DNA of 64,000 nt, taken from contig NC_134701.1 in assembly GCF_043290135.1 (NCBI RefSeq), positions 61,645,502 to 61,709,501 of the forward strand. The letters run 5' to 3'. Positions 22,396-34,396 of this stretch are shown here, piece after piece (the stretch's first letter is position 1; each line of letters opens with the position of its first letter). The translations under genes were made by a program, and so were the position numbers. The notes under the pieces were generated by a model that did not search any database, was not told the origin of the DNA, and worked only from the letters and a program-made list of their open reading frames with translations. Source of the stretch: Rhipicephalus microplus. Lineage: Eukaryota; Arthropoda; Arachnida; Ixodida; Ixodidae.

Positions 22396-22398
<3 letters not shown>
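22269..22398 (-). repeat. gypsy-1 5' LTR (130 bp)
   Basis: Matches the 3' LTR at nearly every base and ends TCCTCACA in element orientation. The primer site TGGTGGACTGTG begins two bases later. The outer edge abuts (AT)n at 22399. Confidence 0.9.
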
Positions 22399-22443
<45 letters not shown>

Positions 22444-22590
22444 CAGGCTTGGTGGTTGAGTGGCCGTAGCGTTGCATAACGTTTCCGCCTAGAGTCCGGC
22501 GTTCATCAAGATTGAAGGTACAGTTTGTTGGTGCTCAGCTTTATACAATCTCAAATCAGAGGGGGGAGAGAGAAATTGGGGAAAAGACAA

Positions 22591-22684
<94 letters not shown>
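22399..22684. repeat. (AT)n, inverted PLE-A end, then (AT)n(GT)n
   Basis: An AT tract (22399-22440), a minus-strand PLE-A terminal fragment (22441-22590, with CTTGATGA...GGAAACGTT in element orientation and a deletion before GCAACGCTACGGCC), then (AT)n and about 78 bp of (GT)n to 22684. The GT tract ends where the LINE begins. Confidence 0.85.
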
Positions 22685-22686
<2 letters not shown>

Positions 22687-23181
22687 ATTTTAAATGCATT
22701 GTCGTTGAATGCAGAAAGTCCAAAAACAATGAAGTGGGATGCGAGCCAGTGGTCTTGAGGATGGGCAAACGTTGACGAGGATGGTAGCAGTGGCCTCTGT
22801 GATGTCGAAGCCCATTTCTTCACCAGGAGTCATGTAGCCAGGCACGTCGGGCTGTCGTTCCAACTAGCGATGCAGCAGGGAACCTTGGGCAGCCTGTTAG
22901 CCGCTGCGAACTTAGACAAGGCGCCATTCACAATAGTAACAAGCTTTAAAAAAAGGGGGGGGGGGCAGGATTAGGTACTTGCGCAAGCGTTGCGAATGCT
23001 ATGGTTCGAGTACTTAGGGAAAAAGGAGCAGTGATGCTATCGTTATCAGTCGCCGAGGTTTTCCCCCACCTTTGTCGGCATAACTGCGACTGTAATCGAG
23101 AGCATTCACGCAAAAGTTGTGATAGAGAGGTGATTCAGAGTATGAAGCGCGTCCTGATAAAGTGTTGGTAGCTAATGCGTG

Positions 23182-24310
23182 TCATGTGGATGTCATATAA
23201 ACAGAGTTTCGCATGACAGTCACTAACTGAAGTAGATACGCGCGAGATTTTCTATTGGTCAATAGCCCATAATAATGCGCAGGTAGTGTTGTATCACTTT
23301 TGGGCACACGTAAATGGGTCACAATGTGTTGCGTGTTTGGGCATTCATTAAAGTAGTGTTGTTCGCTCAAGCAAGGTGTACCACACATACACCTGTCCGA
23401 TGCAGTTATATTGAAGCGATGAAGATAATACTGAAAATGTCCGTGACCAGATAATAAGTGTGTTAGGTTTTTAGGAGGGGGGAACCATTGAGGAATTTTG
23501 TACGGACTTGTGATCCAATGAAATATCGTTGTCTCAGGTCCCACAGTCTGCCAATGGGTGTGCCAATATGAATTCAAGATTTTATGAAACTGAGTTCGTA
23601 CTGACCGAATTGATATTTTGGCGTAACGCACAAAGCCTGATTTCCCTCCTAAGGCAGCTGCAGCGTCAGCTAGCTCATTTCCCAAAATTCCCATATGGCC
23701 AGGTACATGATACAATTTTATAATTTTGCCTGACGAGATTATATGGTTAAGAAGCAGCTTAATGTTCCGAATTCTTTCATCGTTATCAGTGAGACTTCAA
23801 AGTTTCATTAGAAGCGATAGACAGTCTGTGTAAATGTGGGCTGGCGTGTTAAAGTTGTTTGTAAAAACAAAATGAAGGGCTTCTTGGAATGCTATTAATT
23901 TCGTGTCGTATGCGCTTGAAGCGTTGCGGATCTGAAATTTTCTAACAGTTATGATTTTTCCATCCTTTGTCAAAGCAATATATGCCGCACCCGCCGCGTA
24001 GGACGTGTATGAGCCGTCAGTGTATACGTGAATGGCTTTTGTTTTGAAAATAATCGCTTCTTGTGATGGTGAGAGTTTAGTGAAAGTAAATTTATATTTT
24101 TTACTGGGGTGATGAGCCCACGGACTGCATGGATATACTATGTCAGCCGGTTTAACGTTTTTACACCATAATAAGTTACGTTATGGAGTATGAATAAGGA
24201 AAATTCTGCAGATTGTCTGTCCAACTCTAGTGGTAACGGAGGCGCGTTAGCGAGAATCTGTAGGGATGACGTACGTGTGGTGTAAAGTGCACCTGTTAAG
24301 AAAATTAAGA
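23182..24310 (-). pseudogene. LINE-T copy 1 RNase H domain
   Basis: Downstream of the RT. In element order: VYTDGSYTSYAAGAAY (about 23980-24027) with the first catalytic Asp, an AYDTKLIAFQEAL block in which the usual catalytic Glu position reads Lys, YTDCLSLL with a second Asp, then VPGHMGILGNELADAA (about 23670-23715) with the His/Asp end. A Cys-rich tail CMCGTPCLSEQHYFNECP follows. At least one TGA near 23800 and frame changes break the domain, so the open part is only 23182-23715. Confidence 0.8.
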
Positions 24311-24314
24311 CGGT

Positions 24315-26846
24315 TCACTGAACTGATAAAACTCGCGCCCTAATGAATTTTGATGGGAACATAGGCCACCATACCGAAGATGCATACGTGAGAGAGGGCA
24401 ATATCACTTGACGGTAGAGTCGTCTAAAGAGTGTACTTTTTAATGAACGGTGCGATTTAACAAATGCGAGGAGCCGGGACGTGGACACTTCAGCCTTTCC
24501 TTTAATGTAGTCAATGTGGGCATGAAAATTTAAAGAGGGGTCAAATAATACTCCAAGAATTTTAATTTCTTTCTTGTGTTTGAGAAAAATGCCATCCATA
24601 CGGATAGATGGGCAGCATTTTGATGTACCCATGTGTCCGTTATTAAAGAACACGAAGAACGACTTCTCGGCGCTTACGGTAACTTTTTGTTCTCGTGCCC
24701 AACCAGATACCAAAGCCAGGACATGCTCGGCCTTTGCTTGTAATCGGAGTCTTGACTTATCTGTGATAACAATGATGGTATCGTCCGCGTACGCCTGTAT
24801 GTGTACGTCGGGTGGCACGGGAAGATTGAGTAAGCTGTATATCACTATGTTCCACAGTAGCGGACTGATAGGGGATCCTTGTGGGCTGCCAATTGTTGTA
24901 CGAACTGTCTCTTCAGCGACGTTGGTTGAAAAAGTTACAGTGCGGTTCGATAAAAAGGATTTGAGTAGAAAGTACAAGTTTTGTGGACACCTGTGCGTGC
25001 GTAAAAAGTTCAAGACTGCAGGGTGCCAAACACTATCGAATGCTCCTACAAAATCAAGAGATATGAGTATGGTAGGAAGTTTGGCTGCCTTGTATGCAGC
25101 CAATTTGCTTCGCAGTGTGTATAGTGCTAAAGTAGCACTTTTATTGTGCGTAAAACCGTATTGATTATTGTGAAGAAGAATATTATTGTGCAGGAAATAA
25201 TACAGACGAGCATTTAAGAGTCTTTCTAATACTTTAATGAATACAGAGTTCATAACTATTGGTCTATATGCATTAGGCGAATTGAGCGGACGTCCTGGCT
25301 TTGGTATGAATATTACTTTCCCTCTTCTCCAAGCCTGTGGGAAGTGTCTGATTCTTAAGGCGCTATTGAAGATAAAATAGAAAAATTGAGGATGGTATTC
25401 AAATAATCCTTTAATGAACGAGTAGGTTAATCCGTCGTGTCCAGGAGCAGAGTGTGAATTACCCTGTTTCATCGCGCACTCTATCTCAGATATTGTAAAA
25501 GGAGGGTCAGAAGTATGCCACGGGTAAGGACTAGCCGCAATGTTACGCATGATAGTGGGGTGCATGTTGTCTTCAGAACAGCTGTCCACTACTACCAATG
25601 TATCGAGTAGTAGCCGGGCGGACTCAATTACAGAAGCTGTGCGAGTGCCGTTAGGTACATCTAGAGGAGGAAGAAAAGTTACTTGGTGGTGTTTTTGAAA
25701 TGCGGTTTTGAAAACATCACCATACAAACATTTCTTAGTGAGAAAGTCACAAATGTCTTTATCAAACGATGATTTTGCTTTCCTGATTTTGTCCTTGTAG
25801 ATTGAGAATGCATCAACGTACAATTTGCGATACATGTCTCGAAGGACGGGGTCAGCTGTTCGCTGGTATCGTCGTCGCATAGCCCGAACACGCTTACGCT
25901 TAATAGTCAATTCTGGTGTCCACCAACCATTACCTAATTTACTACGCGATGTTATGCGTCGTGAGTAACGTTGGCTTAAAGCGGAGTATATGGCATAAAA
26001 CTTGTCTATAACCATGTTTAGGGCTTCAGGTGACCCAATGTTGCAGCCGAGTATCTTTGTGAACCAAGTGTCGTCCTTTAACTTGTTAAGAATTTTCGCT
26101 CTTCCTAAATTAGTTAATCGTTTAGCACTGCTGGTATGTGCTTGCGAGAACGAGAATTCAATGTAGTTGTGGTCCGAGAGGGTAGGAATTTGGAGAACCT
26201 TCCAATGGTAAGCATCGCGAGTGAGGTCATGCGAAACCATGGTTAAATCTATCCATGAATCTGCATACGGAGTTGTGAAAGTTGGAGGGGAGTTGGGGTT
26301 GTTCAATATGGCTAAGTCATTCGCCGTCACGAATTGGACTACTTGAGAGCCTCGAACATCCCCTATAGCTGGCCCCCACATGCTGTGCTTAGAATTGAAA
26401 TCTCCGGCTATGATGACAGTACAATCTGTACTCAATGAAACTACACATTGCAACTCATCCAGAACTGGGTCAATAGGTCTTTGCGGCGATGCATACACAG
26501 CTATCAGTATTAATGTTTCGTCAAGGCTTTCACACTTTACTGCAACAACCAAATCTGTTACGTGTAATGGGAAGAAGTCAAAATTAGTGTTGTGTACTAG
26601 AAGCATGACGCGAGGATCGTTTGGTGCGTGGAACTTTGTTATGGTGTGTGGTATGCCTTGAACAGTGCCTGCGTGGATGTGCGGGTCACACACGAAGGCT
26701 AAATTGAAGTGTTGTTGCGTCATGTGTTCTATCAATAATTTTGTGGCATCACGTGTATGGTCTAGATAAGCCTGTAAAAATTTTAAGTTATTGCTGTGAG
26801 TCGTGATAGTTCTGATCAATTTTAAATAACAAGCGCAACGCCTTTC
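24315..26846 (-). CDS. LINE-T copy 1 endonuclease-reverse transcriptase
   Basis: More than 830 codons without a stop. The frame opens at 26846 after a TAG and has no ATG until the endonuclease region, so translation probably depends on the upstream frame. The APE-type endonuclease comes first (numbering from the TTG at 26819): VYASPQ (109-113), GDFNSKHSMWG (139-149), DSWIDLT and LSDHN (214-218). The QEP-type Glu position reads Asp (VCDPH, 43-47) and the early Asn motif reads LQAYLD. The RT follows with SAPGHDGLTYSF, IPKPGRPLNSPNAYRPI, SLDFVGAFDSVWH, GSPQGSPISPLLWN and the catalytic AYADDT near residue 678. The RT looks intact; the endonuclease substitutions may matter. Confidence 0.9.
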   Translation of the reverse strand, partial: ERRCACYLKLIRTITTHSNNLKFLQAYLDHTRDATKLLIEHMTQQHFNLAFVCDPHIHAGTVQGIPHTITKFHAPNDPRVMLLVHNTNFDFFPLHVTDLVVAVKCESLDETLILIAVYASPQRPIDPVLDELQCVVSLSTDCTVIIAGDFNSKHSMWGPAIGDVRGSQVVQFVTANDLAILNNPNSPPTFTTPYADSWIDLTMVSHDLTRDAYHWKVLQIPTLSDHNYIEFSFSQAHTSSAKRLTNLGRAKILNKLKDDTWFTKILGCNIGSPEALNMVIDKFYAIYSALSQRYSRRITSRSKLGNGWWTPELTIKRKRVRAMRRRYQRTADPVLRDMYRKLYVDAFSIYKDKIRKAKSSFDKDICDFLTKKCLYGDVFKTAFQKHHQVTFLPPLDVPNGTRTASVIESARLLLDTLVVVDSCSEDNMHPTIMRNIAASPYPWHTSDPPFTISEIECAMKQGNSHSAPGHDGLTYSFIKGLFEYHPQFFYFIFNSALRIRHFPQAWRRGKVIFIPKPGRPLNSPNAYRPIVMNSVFIKVLERLLNARLYYFLHNNILLHNNQYGFTHNKSATLALYTLRSKLAAYKAAKLPTILISLDFVGAFDSVWHPAVLNFLRTHRCPQNLYFLLKSFLSNRTVTFSTNVAEETVRTTIGSPQGSPISPLLWNIVIYSLLNLPVPPDVHIQAYADDTIIVITDKSRLRLQAKAEHVLALVSGWAREQKVTVSAEKSFFVFFNNGHMGTSKCCPSIRMDGIFLKHKKEIKILGVLFDPSLNFHAHIDYIKGKAEVSTSRLLAFVKSHRSLKSTLFRRLYRQVILPSLTYASSVWWPMFPSKFIRARVLSVQ

Positions 26847-27171
26847 CTAAAACAAAATTGCGAAAAGCTGTAAGGAGCCTTTTTTCATGTATTGCAGTGT
26901 GACCCGCGCAACCAGCCAATATCTTGAGGAAAGAAATATCGTGTAATTTTGAGGAATGTGTAGTTACTTCTAAGTGTGTGCCATATGGTGTAATTTCGTG
27001 TTTGAATATGCAATAATTAGAAGAATAGCGGCAAAAGCAGCGACCTCCATGTGGTCCATATAAATGAGTCGAAAAGTATGCGGGCACTAATGCAGGAAAC
27101 CGTAAATAACACTGCACGTTATAGAGGCCGCTGCGTCCTTCTGTGATGTACACGCCTCCTAGATTATCCAT
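26788..27171 (-). CDS. LINE-T copy 1 127-residue intermediate frame
   Basis: Starts at an ATG whose ATGGATAA overlaps the ORF1 stop (GGA TAA) and ends 59 bases inside the next frame. It is basic and Cys/His/Tyr-rich (for example GRCFCRYSSNY) and I recognise no domain. It is kept open, with a few substitutions, in copy 2 (37433-37816). Either it is a separate small protein, or it is the true N-terminus of the endonuclease-RT protein, cut off by a frameshift older than the duplication. The overlapping stop/start recalls the termination-reinitiation used by some R1-clade elements. Confidence 0.6.
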   Translation of the reverse strand: MDNLGGVYITEGRSGLYNVQCYLRFPALVPAYFSTHLYGPHGGRCFCRYSSNYCIFKHEITPYGTHLEVTTHSSKLHDISFLKILAGCAGHTAIHEKRLLTAFRNFVLGKALRLLFKIDQNYHDSQQ

Positions 27172-28578
27172 AGTCTGTTCTGGCCCTCATGCGGGCGACA
27201 CATTCTCGTAATATAGGACACATTTCGTGTCCAGTTGGATGAGAACTAGGTCTTGCGACCTTTTGGCATTCGTTGCAAACAATTCCTGGATCGTTCATCC
27301 TAACAGTGCATGCTTCGCCAAGATGTGTACCGGTGCACTTCGTACACACCACTTTGTCAGGTTCGTTGGCGACAGGACAGGACTTTCTTGTATGGCCGTA
27401 CGTTGCACAATATGTGCACAATGGCACATGAAAGTCCTCACTCACGCTACATGCTGTCCAACCAAGAAGAACTCGTTCCTGCGCAAGCAGTGAGTGACAG
27501 GTGGAAGGATCCACTTCGAGCACATGTGTGAAGTTGCCCGATCGCTCCTTGTACGATACCGCCACTCGGCATGTGGTCGGGTCTAAATGCAGGTTCGGAT
27601 TGCGCATGTTTAGCTGTGAGATGATGTTGGCGGCTGGAATATCGGAGTCTACACCGGTGAGTTTCACGCGAGGTTTTCGCTTTTGGGGCAATCGGACTGA
27701 CAATGACATGCTTGTGGTTGCGTTCTTTTCAAGTGCATTCTTTAACCTAGTAATAGCGTTATGGTCGTTTGTTGATATTGTCAATCCATGACGTGTCTTT
27801 ATGATAGTCAGTTCGCCAATGTTTTCCCTAATGGGGTCAATGTTTGACTTAATAATCTTCGTGACCTCATTGGCAGGATTGGTAGACGGAATGAGTGCGG
27901 TTAGAAACATAATATGTTCATGCTCTCGCCTGGTGGTGTGCGTTGTGTGTTGATCAGCGATTTCACACCAGTGCGATGGCAGTACGGGTGAGAACAAGTC
28001 TCAGGCCAAACGGGCGGGACCGCGGTAGGACGCGCCGTGCTCCGCGCGGCTGCCGCCGCATAAGTCACGGCCGTTTGGACAGGCCGAGGAGCCGAGAGTG
28101 CCGCACCGAGAGAAGCCGAATGTCTCGACAGGGCCAACTGGTGACGAAGTTCGTCCATTCGCCCACCCTGGTTTTCTGCAATTGCTCGGATATCAGCACA
28201 CTCCTGTACAATTTGTCGGAGCAAACCAATGATCTGGGACCTATGGGTATTAGGTACCTTACATGAGGCATCGAATAAAATATCGTGGATCTGTTTCTGA
28301 TGTGCGATCACGCGGTAAAGAGAAGCTTGTGTCATTTGACCACTTTCGGCAGGCAGCCTTGCATTTTGTGCCACACCCGCTGCAGCAGGCAACTGGATGT
28401 CGGGAACGTCGGGGATGGCGGGAACGGAAGTAACTGGCGCATTCTGCAAATCTGCATCGAGCAGCGCCCTGTCCCCATCCGGCGAAAATGTCGAACCATT
28501 CGATCGAGGCGAATCCCCCGGACCAGGGTGACTGCCTGCCATTGGAGGCTGTACTGAAACGGCCTGTGGCTCAGACAT
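27164..28578 (-). pseudogene. LINE-T copy 1 ORF1 (gag-like, CCHC), one frame change
   Basis: The RNA-binding protein of the element. The ATG is at 28578. The first frame (to 27901) is Ala/Pro-rich and predicted to coil around AHQKQIHDILFD...LRQIVQECADI. The second (27997-27164) carries an RNA-recognition-like middle and three Cys/His clusters: CTYCATYGHTRKSC, CTKCTGTHLGEAC and CNECQKVARPSSHPTGHEMC. The frames overlap at 27901-27997. The same break is present in copy 2, so it predates the duplication or is a used frameshift. Confidence 0.8.
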
Positions 28579-28806
28579 ACCCGAGCGGGTATGAGCCAGT
28601 CATGTTGGAACCGGCAGCCGGCGGCCTATAGTGCGACTGCTAATTGCGGCCGAATGGCCACTGAGAGAGCCTCGAGTCCGTGTCGAACGATATCCCAAGG
28701 TGTTCGAAAGCAACCCTTGAATAAATTCAGAGAGCCGGAAGACAGAAAGCTGACCTTTTGCAGCAAAACAGCGGAGCCTGTGTGCGTCAAGCCTCTTCTC
28801 TTTCTT

Positions 28807-29703
<897 letters not shown>

Positions 29704-30094
29704 TGCTGATGTTGTCGCCGACACAGGTGTGGCAGAGGCATTGAATGGCAATGATTGCGACTTCGGAACATCGTTGTGGTTGTTGTTCGGAAGAGTAACA
29801 ATCGCAACAGGCTCACTGTCGACCGCGCAAGATACTGTTGAGCCACAGGGGAGCAGTACATACTCGGGCGTTTGATTTATGGCGGTTAGGTACGTACACC
29901 CATCGAAAAAGCGAATAAGCCCCGGTGTGATCACAATGTCCCTACGTAAGGTATGACCGTAAGGGAGAATCAGTACGTCGCCATCCACAATGTCGGTGCA
30001 ATTAACACTTATAATTTCTTCGATGTATGGCCGAAGTACATAATCTGACTTGGTGACAAGGCGGATGCGTCCATCTTGTTCAAGCGGAGAAGAG

Positions 30095-30748
30095 TCAGTG
30101 GCGTTTAGATGCAGGAGGCGCTGTCATATGACATGATATGAAAGCGGACGCAGAAGACAAAAAATCCCACCCAAGAATGAGAGCGTGGGTGCACTCACGA
30201 AATACCGCGAAAACAATGTGATGACGAATGCCTTCTATGCAGACACGAACGGTACACTGTGCAAGTGGACGAATGAAAGCGTTGGTCGCCGCACGTAGAG
30301 GTGGGCCGCCATAAGGTGTGGTGACTTTTCGAAGGCGGGAACAAAAATCAGCACGATTAATCGAAACGGCAGCGCCAGTGTCTACAAGAGCCTCAACACG
30401 TACACCTTCTACAAACACTACTATCAAATTCGATGGCCGCTCTGGAGGAATTGTTAGCTGTGCAAGGGATGCAGTTTCCCCTCCTAAAACTGCATTCGGG
30501 AGTTTTCCGCGTGGGCGTTCGTGGAATGGGAGGCGGGCCGTAGAGGCAACACTGAACGGCGACCTGGCGAAGGCGACCTGCGGCGAGACGTACGGGAATT
30601 CCCAGGCATCTCCGTGTGGTAAGTAGGTGACGGTGAACGGTAATAGGACGATCGAGAGAGTGGCCGTAAGTAGTTCATGGTCGGACGGAAGCTTCGATGT
30701 TCTTCGGGAGCGTAGCCGCGTTGCTCGTCTTGTTGGCGCCTTCGACAA
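30095..30748 (-). pseudogene. gypsy-1 duplicate protease
   Basis: Same retropepsin as 20307-21209 with ALVDTGAAVSI intact and the HALILGWDFL block. About four extra bases near 30123 shift the frame and end it at 30095. It overlaps gag in the -1 frame as in copy 1. Confidence 0.85.
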
Positions 30749-31719
30749 AACCGAGCGATATGTCCTCGATAGCTGCAGTAGTAACAGAATGGTCGAGGTG
30801 GGCGCTGAGGTGCATAGTTAGGTGGTGCTCGCACTGGCGGTGATAAGGAAGCCACAGGCGTATGGTCTGCTGTTGTAGGCACAGAAACGGTGGGTGCAGC
30901 AGAGAGCGCGGCAACTTCGGCGTACGTACCCGTCTGGCGCACGCAGGGACTGTTGGAACACGTCGCACGCGATGCGGAGGCGATCTCTTGTTTAATCAGG
31001 TCTCGCAAGCTATCTTTTTCAGGAGGTAAAGTAACTTCTGCAGCACAGGAAGAGCAGCGCCCGTGCAGCTCTTCACGAACGATGTCGCGAATAAGCGCAC
31101 GCAAGTCGAGGGGTGCAGGCAAACGAACGTCGGTGGCATCGTAGCAAAGGCGAAGAGACTGAAGCTCGTCAAGTCGCTGACAGATGGTTATCACGTCCTG
31201 GGTGGTGGCAGGATTTTGCGTGGCGAGGGCGTTAAAGGCGACGGTGTTAATGCCTTTAATAATGTGGCGTATTTGGTCGTTTTGAGACATGCCGGTGTTA
31301 ACGCGCTTGCACAGTGCAAGGACATCCTCAATATAAGAGGTGTAAGATTCACCCGGCAGCTGCGTGCGTTGAGCGAGTTTCTTCTTTGCTGCCTCAGTGC
31401 GAACTGCAGGGGCACCAAATACCTGACGAATTTGCTGCTCGAAAGTGTCCCAGTCGGGAAGATCCGGGTGGTGGTTCCAGAACCAAGTTTTCGCAACATC
31501 GGACAAGTAAAATGGGACGCTGCGCAACTTGTGTAGATTGTCCCACCTGTTCAAATCGCTGACGAGGTCGTAGTTCTTGATCCAGTCTTCGACATCATCG
31601 CCTCGGAGACCTGAAAACACAGGTGGATCACGCAGGCGAGTGTTGTTGGGCGGAGCGGGTGGCGGTGGCTGCAGTAAGACGGCGACGTTGGATGGGCCAG
31701 GGTTTTCTTGGGCCGCCAT
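30484..31719 (-). CDS. gypsy-1 duplicate gag, intact
   Basis: Uninterrupted 411-residue gag with ATG at 31719. The zinc knuckle reads CYYCSYRGHIARFC, a Cys-to-Tyr change outside the metal ligands relative to copy 1. Other differences from copy 1 are few, in line with a recent duplication. Confidence 0.9.
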   Translation of the reverse strand: MAAQENPGPSNVAVLLQPPPPAPPNNTRLRDPPVFSGLRGDDVEDWIKNYDLVSDLNRWDNLHKLRSVPFYLSDVAKTWFWNHHPDLPDWDTFEQQIRQVFGAPAVRTEAAKKKLAQRTQLPGESYTSYIEDVLALCKRVNTGMSQNDQIRHIIKGINTVAFNALATQNPATTQDVITICQRLDELQSLRLCYDATDVRLPAPLDLRALIRDIVREELHGRCSSCAAEVTLPPEKDSLRDLIKQEIASASRATCSNSPCVRQTGTYAEVAALSAAPTVSVPTTADHTPVASLSPPVRAPPNYAPQRPPRPFCYYCSYRGHIARFCRRRQQDEQRGYAPEEHRSFRPTMNYLRPLSRSSYYRSPSPTYHTEMPGNSRTSRRRSPSPGRRSVLPLRPASHSTNAHAENSRMQF

Positions 31720-31807
31720 GGCAGGGGGTTGTATGCGACGACCCGAGCGGAGCTCCAGCGAGAACGAGCGAGAGGACTTGAGGGAACGAAAAGCACAGTC
31801 CACCACT

Positions 31808-31934
31808 TGTGAGGAACCGGTTTATTCGGCCAGGCTCGAGCTCAATCACGCTGGTGATGATATTCTTAGATGAAGAAGATGTACAGATGATGATGATTAC
31901 AAAGAAAATAAAGAGTCATTCGCTTGTCGTGCTC

Positions 31935-31937
<3 letters not shown>
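31808..31937 (-). repeat. gypsy-1 duplicate 5' LTR
   Basis: 130 bp, nearly identical to 22269-22398. The outer edge abuts (AT)n. Confidence 0.9.
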
Positions 31938-32800
<863 letters not shown>

Positions 32801-33292
32801 ATTTTAAATGCATTGTCGTTGAATGCAGAAAGTCCAAAAACAATGAAGTGGGATGCGAGCCAGTGGTCTTGAGGATGGGCAAACGTTGACGAGGATGGTA
32901 GCAGTGGCCTCTGTGATGTCGATGCCCATTTCTTCACCAGGAGTCATGTAGCCAGGCACGTCGGGCTGTCGTTCCAACCAGCGATGCAGCAGAGAACCTT
33001 GGGCAGCCTGTTAGCCGCTGCGAACTTAGACAAGGCGCCATTCACAATAGTAACAAGCTTTAAAAAAAAGGGGGGGCAGGATTAGGTACTTGCGCAAGCG
33101 TTGCGAATGCTATGGTTCGAGTACTTAGAGAAAAAGGAGCAGTGATGCTATCGTTATCAGTCGCCGAGGTTTTCCCCCACCTTTGTTGGCATAACTGCGA
33201 CTGTAATCGAGAGCATTCACGCAAAAGTTGTGATAGAGAGGTGATTCAGAGTATGAAGCGCGTCCTGATAAAGCGTTGGTAGCTAATGCGTG

Positions 33293-34395
33293 TCATGTGG
33301 ATGTCATATAAACAGAGTTTCGCATGACAGTCACTAACTGAAGTAGATACGCGCGAGATTTTCTATTGGTCAATAGCCCATAATAATGCGCAGGTAGTGT
33401 TGTATCACTTTTGGGCACACGTAAATGGGTCACAATGTGTTGCGTGTTTGGGCATTCATTAAAGTAGTGTTCTTCGCTCAAGCAAGGTGTACCACACATA
33501 CACCTGTCCGATGCAGTTATATTGAAGCGATGAAGATAATACTGAAAATGTCCGTGACCAGATAATAAGTGTGTTAGGTTTTTAGGAGGGGGGAACCATT
33601 GAGGAATTTTGTACGGACTTGTGATCCAATGAAATATCGTTGTCTCAGGTCCCTCAGTCTGCCAATGGGTGTGCCAATATGAATTCAAGATTTTATGAAA
33701 CTGAGTTCGTACTGACCGAATTGATATTTTGGCGTAACGCACAAAGCCTGATTTCCCTCCTAAGGCAGCTGCAGCGTCAGCTAGCTCATTTCCCAAAATT
33801 CCCATATGGCCAGGTACATGATACAATTTTATAATTTTGCCTGACGAGATTATATGGTTAAGAAGCAGCTTAATGTTCCGAATTCTTTCATCGTTATCAG
33901 TGAGACTTCAAAGTTTCATTAGAAGCGATAGACAGTCTGTGTAAATGTGGGCTGGCGTGTTAAAGTTGTTTGTAAAAACAAAATGAAGGGCTTCTTGGAA
34001 TGCTATTAATTTCGTGTCGTATGCGCTTGAAGCGTTGCGGATCTGAAATTTTCTAACAGTTATGATTTTTCCATCCTTTGTCAAAGCAATATATGCCGCA
34101 CCCGCCGCGTAGGACGTGTATGAGCCGTCAGTGTATACGTGAATGGCTTTTGTTTTGAAAATAATCGCTTCTTGTGATGGTGAGAGTTTAGTGAAAGTAA
34201 ATTTATATTTTTTACTGGGGTGATGAGCCCACGGACTGCATGGATATACTATGTCAGCCGGTTTAACGTTTTTACACCATAATAAGTTACGTTCTGGAGT
34301 ATGAATAAGGAAAATTCTGCAGATTGTGTGTCCAACTCTAGTGGTAACGGAGGCGCGTTAGCGAGAATCTGTAGGGATGACGTACGTATGGTGTA
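33293..34395 (-). pseudogene. LINE-T copy 2 RNase H domain
   Basis: Same features as 23182-24310: YTDGS (about 34122-34138), Lys at the usual Glu position, YTDC, and VPGHMGILGNELADAA in the open part 33293-33826. Two residue changes are seen in that open part. The N-terminal side is separated from the RT by the RPLP1 retrocopy. Confidence 0.8.
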
Positions 34396-34396
34396 C

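Larger units (their letters stand above)
17275..22398 (-). mobile_element. gypsy-1: Ty3/gypsy element with 130-bp LTRs
   Basis: A 5.1-kb element on the minus strand with both LTRs, gag, protease, reverse transcriptase, RNase H and integrase in Ty3/gypsy order. Its LTRs are only 130 bp, which recalls the short-LTR Mag lineage; lineage is inference. Both ends abut (AT)n tracts, so the target was an AT microsatellite and the target duplication is hidden in it. Several frame changes break pol. The part from about 20206 to the right end is duplicated downstream (29704-31937). Confidence 0.9.
29704..31937 (-). mobile_element. gypsy-1 duplicate: 5' LTR, gag, protease
   Basis: The 5' half of gypsy-1 as carried by duplication copy 2. 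It has the LTR (31808-31937), gag, protease and the linker up to the point matching 20206; RT, RNase H, integrase and the 3' LTR were not included. It is therefore not an independent insertion. The linker frame 29689-29988 keeps the ~29 bases lost from copy 1. Confidence 0.9.

Noticed and set aside
29704..31937. Independent second insertion of gypsy-1
   Set aside because: It shares the same flanks, AT tract, PLE-A fragment and LINE with the first copy, so it is part of a segmental duplication.
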